The notes under the pieces were generated by a model. It saw only the letters and a program-made list of their open reading frames with translations, was not told where the DNA came from and ran no database searches. The position numbers and the translations under genes were made by a program. A stretch of DNA of 5,837 bases, taken from NCBI GenBank assembly GCA_021157645.1, contig JAGGWC010000202.1, forward strand, positions 1 to 5,837. Direction: 5' to 3'. The stretch is from Candidatus Cloacimonadota bacterium (GTDB lineage: Bacteria > Cloacimonadota > Cloacimonadia > Cloacimonadales > TCS61). This document shows positions 5,201 through 5,837 of this stretch, one piece after another (the first letter of the stretch is position 1; each line of letters begins with the position of its first letter).

Positions 5201-5609
5201 AACACCGGATGAATTGATTCAAAAATTAAGAAATTATATTGCTCAGGATGATAGAAATATTGAGATGATTCTACACCGAATTGGTCAGGAAGCTGTCAAC
5301 TGGGCAAGAGAGAATGGGAACTACACAGATAGAACAGGAAATCTAAGAAACAGTATAGGATATGTGATTTTCAAAGATAGAGTAGATATAGCTTTTGAAG
5401 GAAACCAACCTGCAAAGCAAAATAAAGACGTGATAATCAATTTAACAAAAGATAAGATACCAAATAAAGGCTATGCACTTGTAGTGTATGCTGGAATGGA
5501 ATACGGCATTTATGTTGAAGCAAAGGGATATATTGTACTTTCAGGTGCTCTTGAAAATTCACCAACAGCCAAAGCACTGAAACAGGCATTGAAGAAGGTG
5601 AAAGGATGA
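5187..5609 (+). CDS. Tail-completion / head-tail joining protein, HK97 gp10-like
   Basis: This 140-residue protein of the HK97 gp10-like (lambda gpZ / SPP1 gp17 role) family is expected to sit at the head-proximal tail end and help join tail to head. The signature is clear. An N-terminal helix (about 8-42) is followed by YTDRTGNLRNSIGY (46-59), a strand region with DVIINLTKDKIPNKGYALVVYAG (81-103), then MEYGIYVEAKGYIVL (104-118) and a C-terminal amphipathic Lys-rich helix. The T-D-R-T-G-N-L-R-x-S-I-G and E-Y-G-x-Y-V-E motifs are hallmarks. The start at 5187 overlaps the stopper gene by 14 nt, with GAGGT at 5174-5178. Its stop overlaps the next start as ATGA. Length matches the family and nothing is missing. 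Confidence 0.92.
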   Translation: MSWNKTPDELIQKLRNYIAQDDRNIEMILHRIGQEAVNWARENGNYTDRTGNLRNSIGYVIFKDRVDIAFEGNQPAKQNKDVIINLTKDKIPNKGYALVVYAGMEYGIYVEAKGYIVLSGALENSPTAKALKQALKKVKG

Positions 5610-5837
5610 TTCACGACGAAATAGCAAGTTCTTTTTATGCCAAGCTTAATGGAATTGGTCCACCTGTTTTCAAACACATGGCAAATAAAGCGGGAGAAAG
5701 AATAGTTGTACAGGTCAAAGCCAATACAAAAGATATACTCCAGACTGCTCAGGTCTGGATTATTTTTTATGCAGAGACAATAAACAACCTGCCAAATACA
5801 GTTCGATTAAATGAACTCAAAGATTCAATTGAAAACG
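5606..5837 (+). CDS. Probable tail terminator protein, 3'-truncated by the window edge
   Basis: Starting at ATG 5606 (ATGA overlap with the gp10-like gene; AAGGTGA at 5595-5601), 77 codons run open to the right edge. The visible protein begins MIHDEIASSFYAKLNGIGPP and has a predicted helix (2-15). It continues with a strand-rich core (GERIVVQVKANT then TAQVWIIFYAE) and a helix at NTVRLNELKDSIEN. A short helix followed by alternating strands directly after a gp10-like gene is where the lambda gpU-type tail terminator normally sits; that ring caps the tail tube and fixes tail length. I recognise no diagnostic motif, so the name rests on position and secondary-structure character. A minor tail protein or another neck protein remains possible. 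Confidence 0.6.
   Translation, partial: MIHDEIASSFYAKLNGIGPPVFKHMANKAGERIVVQVKANTKDILQTAQVWIIFYAETINNLPNTVRLNELKDSIEN

Overview
The window is a late structural gene module of a tailed phage or prophage, almost certainly a siphovirus-like one with lambda-type capsid proteins. Every supported gene lies on the + strand. The genes are packed end to end with overlapping or abutting stops and starts, and nearly every start has a strong Shine-Dalgarno sequence (AAGGAGGT or AGGTGAT types). No host gene, integrase, RNA gene, CRISPR array or insertion sequence is visible. The DNA is AT-rich, arginine is mostly AGA/AGG, and ATA is common. With the long ribosome binding sites this suggests a low-GC Firmicute or a Thermotogota-type thermophile as host. 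The host is an inference from style only, since no diagnostic host gene is present.

Layout: (1) The 3' part of a portal protein gene, open from the left edge to 1151. (2) A minor head protein of the Mu gpF-like family (1148-2083), joined to the portal gene by an ATGA overlap. (3) An 18-nt perfect palindrome, then a 53-residue gene with a GTG start (2118-2279). (4) A coiled-coil scaffolding protein carrying an N-terminal IDIQLFAE motif (2294-2995). (5) A lambda gpD-like head decoration protein (3012-3350). (6) A lambda gpE-like major capsid protein (3381-4367). (7) A strong intrinsic terminator directly after the capsid gene (4373-4400). (8) A small basic protein with a disordered tail (4423-4650). 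Its 3' end is overlapped out of frame by the next gene. (9) A probable head-tail connector/adaptor (best start 4589, end 4882). (10) A probable head-closure (stopper) protein (4883-5200). (11) An HK97 gp10-like tail-completion protein (5187-5609). (12) The 5' part of a probable tail-terminator gene running off the right edge (5606-5837).

Together these genes would build the procapsid (portal, minor head protein, scaffold, major capsid), stabilise the expanded head (decoration protein), and form the neck between head and tail (connector, stopper, completion and terminator proteins). The terminase should lie just upstream and the major tail protein, tape measure and baseplate genes just downstream, but neither is in the window. 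No capsid maturation protease gene is seen between the portal and capsid genes. The points most worth a second look are the terminator inside the late operon, the 62-nt two-frame overlap, the palindrome before the 53-aa gene, and the gpD/gpE capsid paired with an LQLFAE-type scaffold and no protease.
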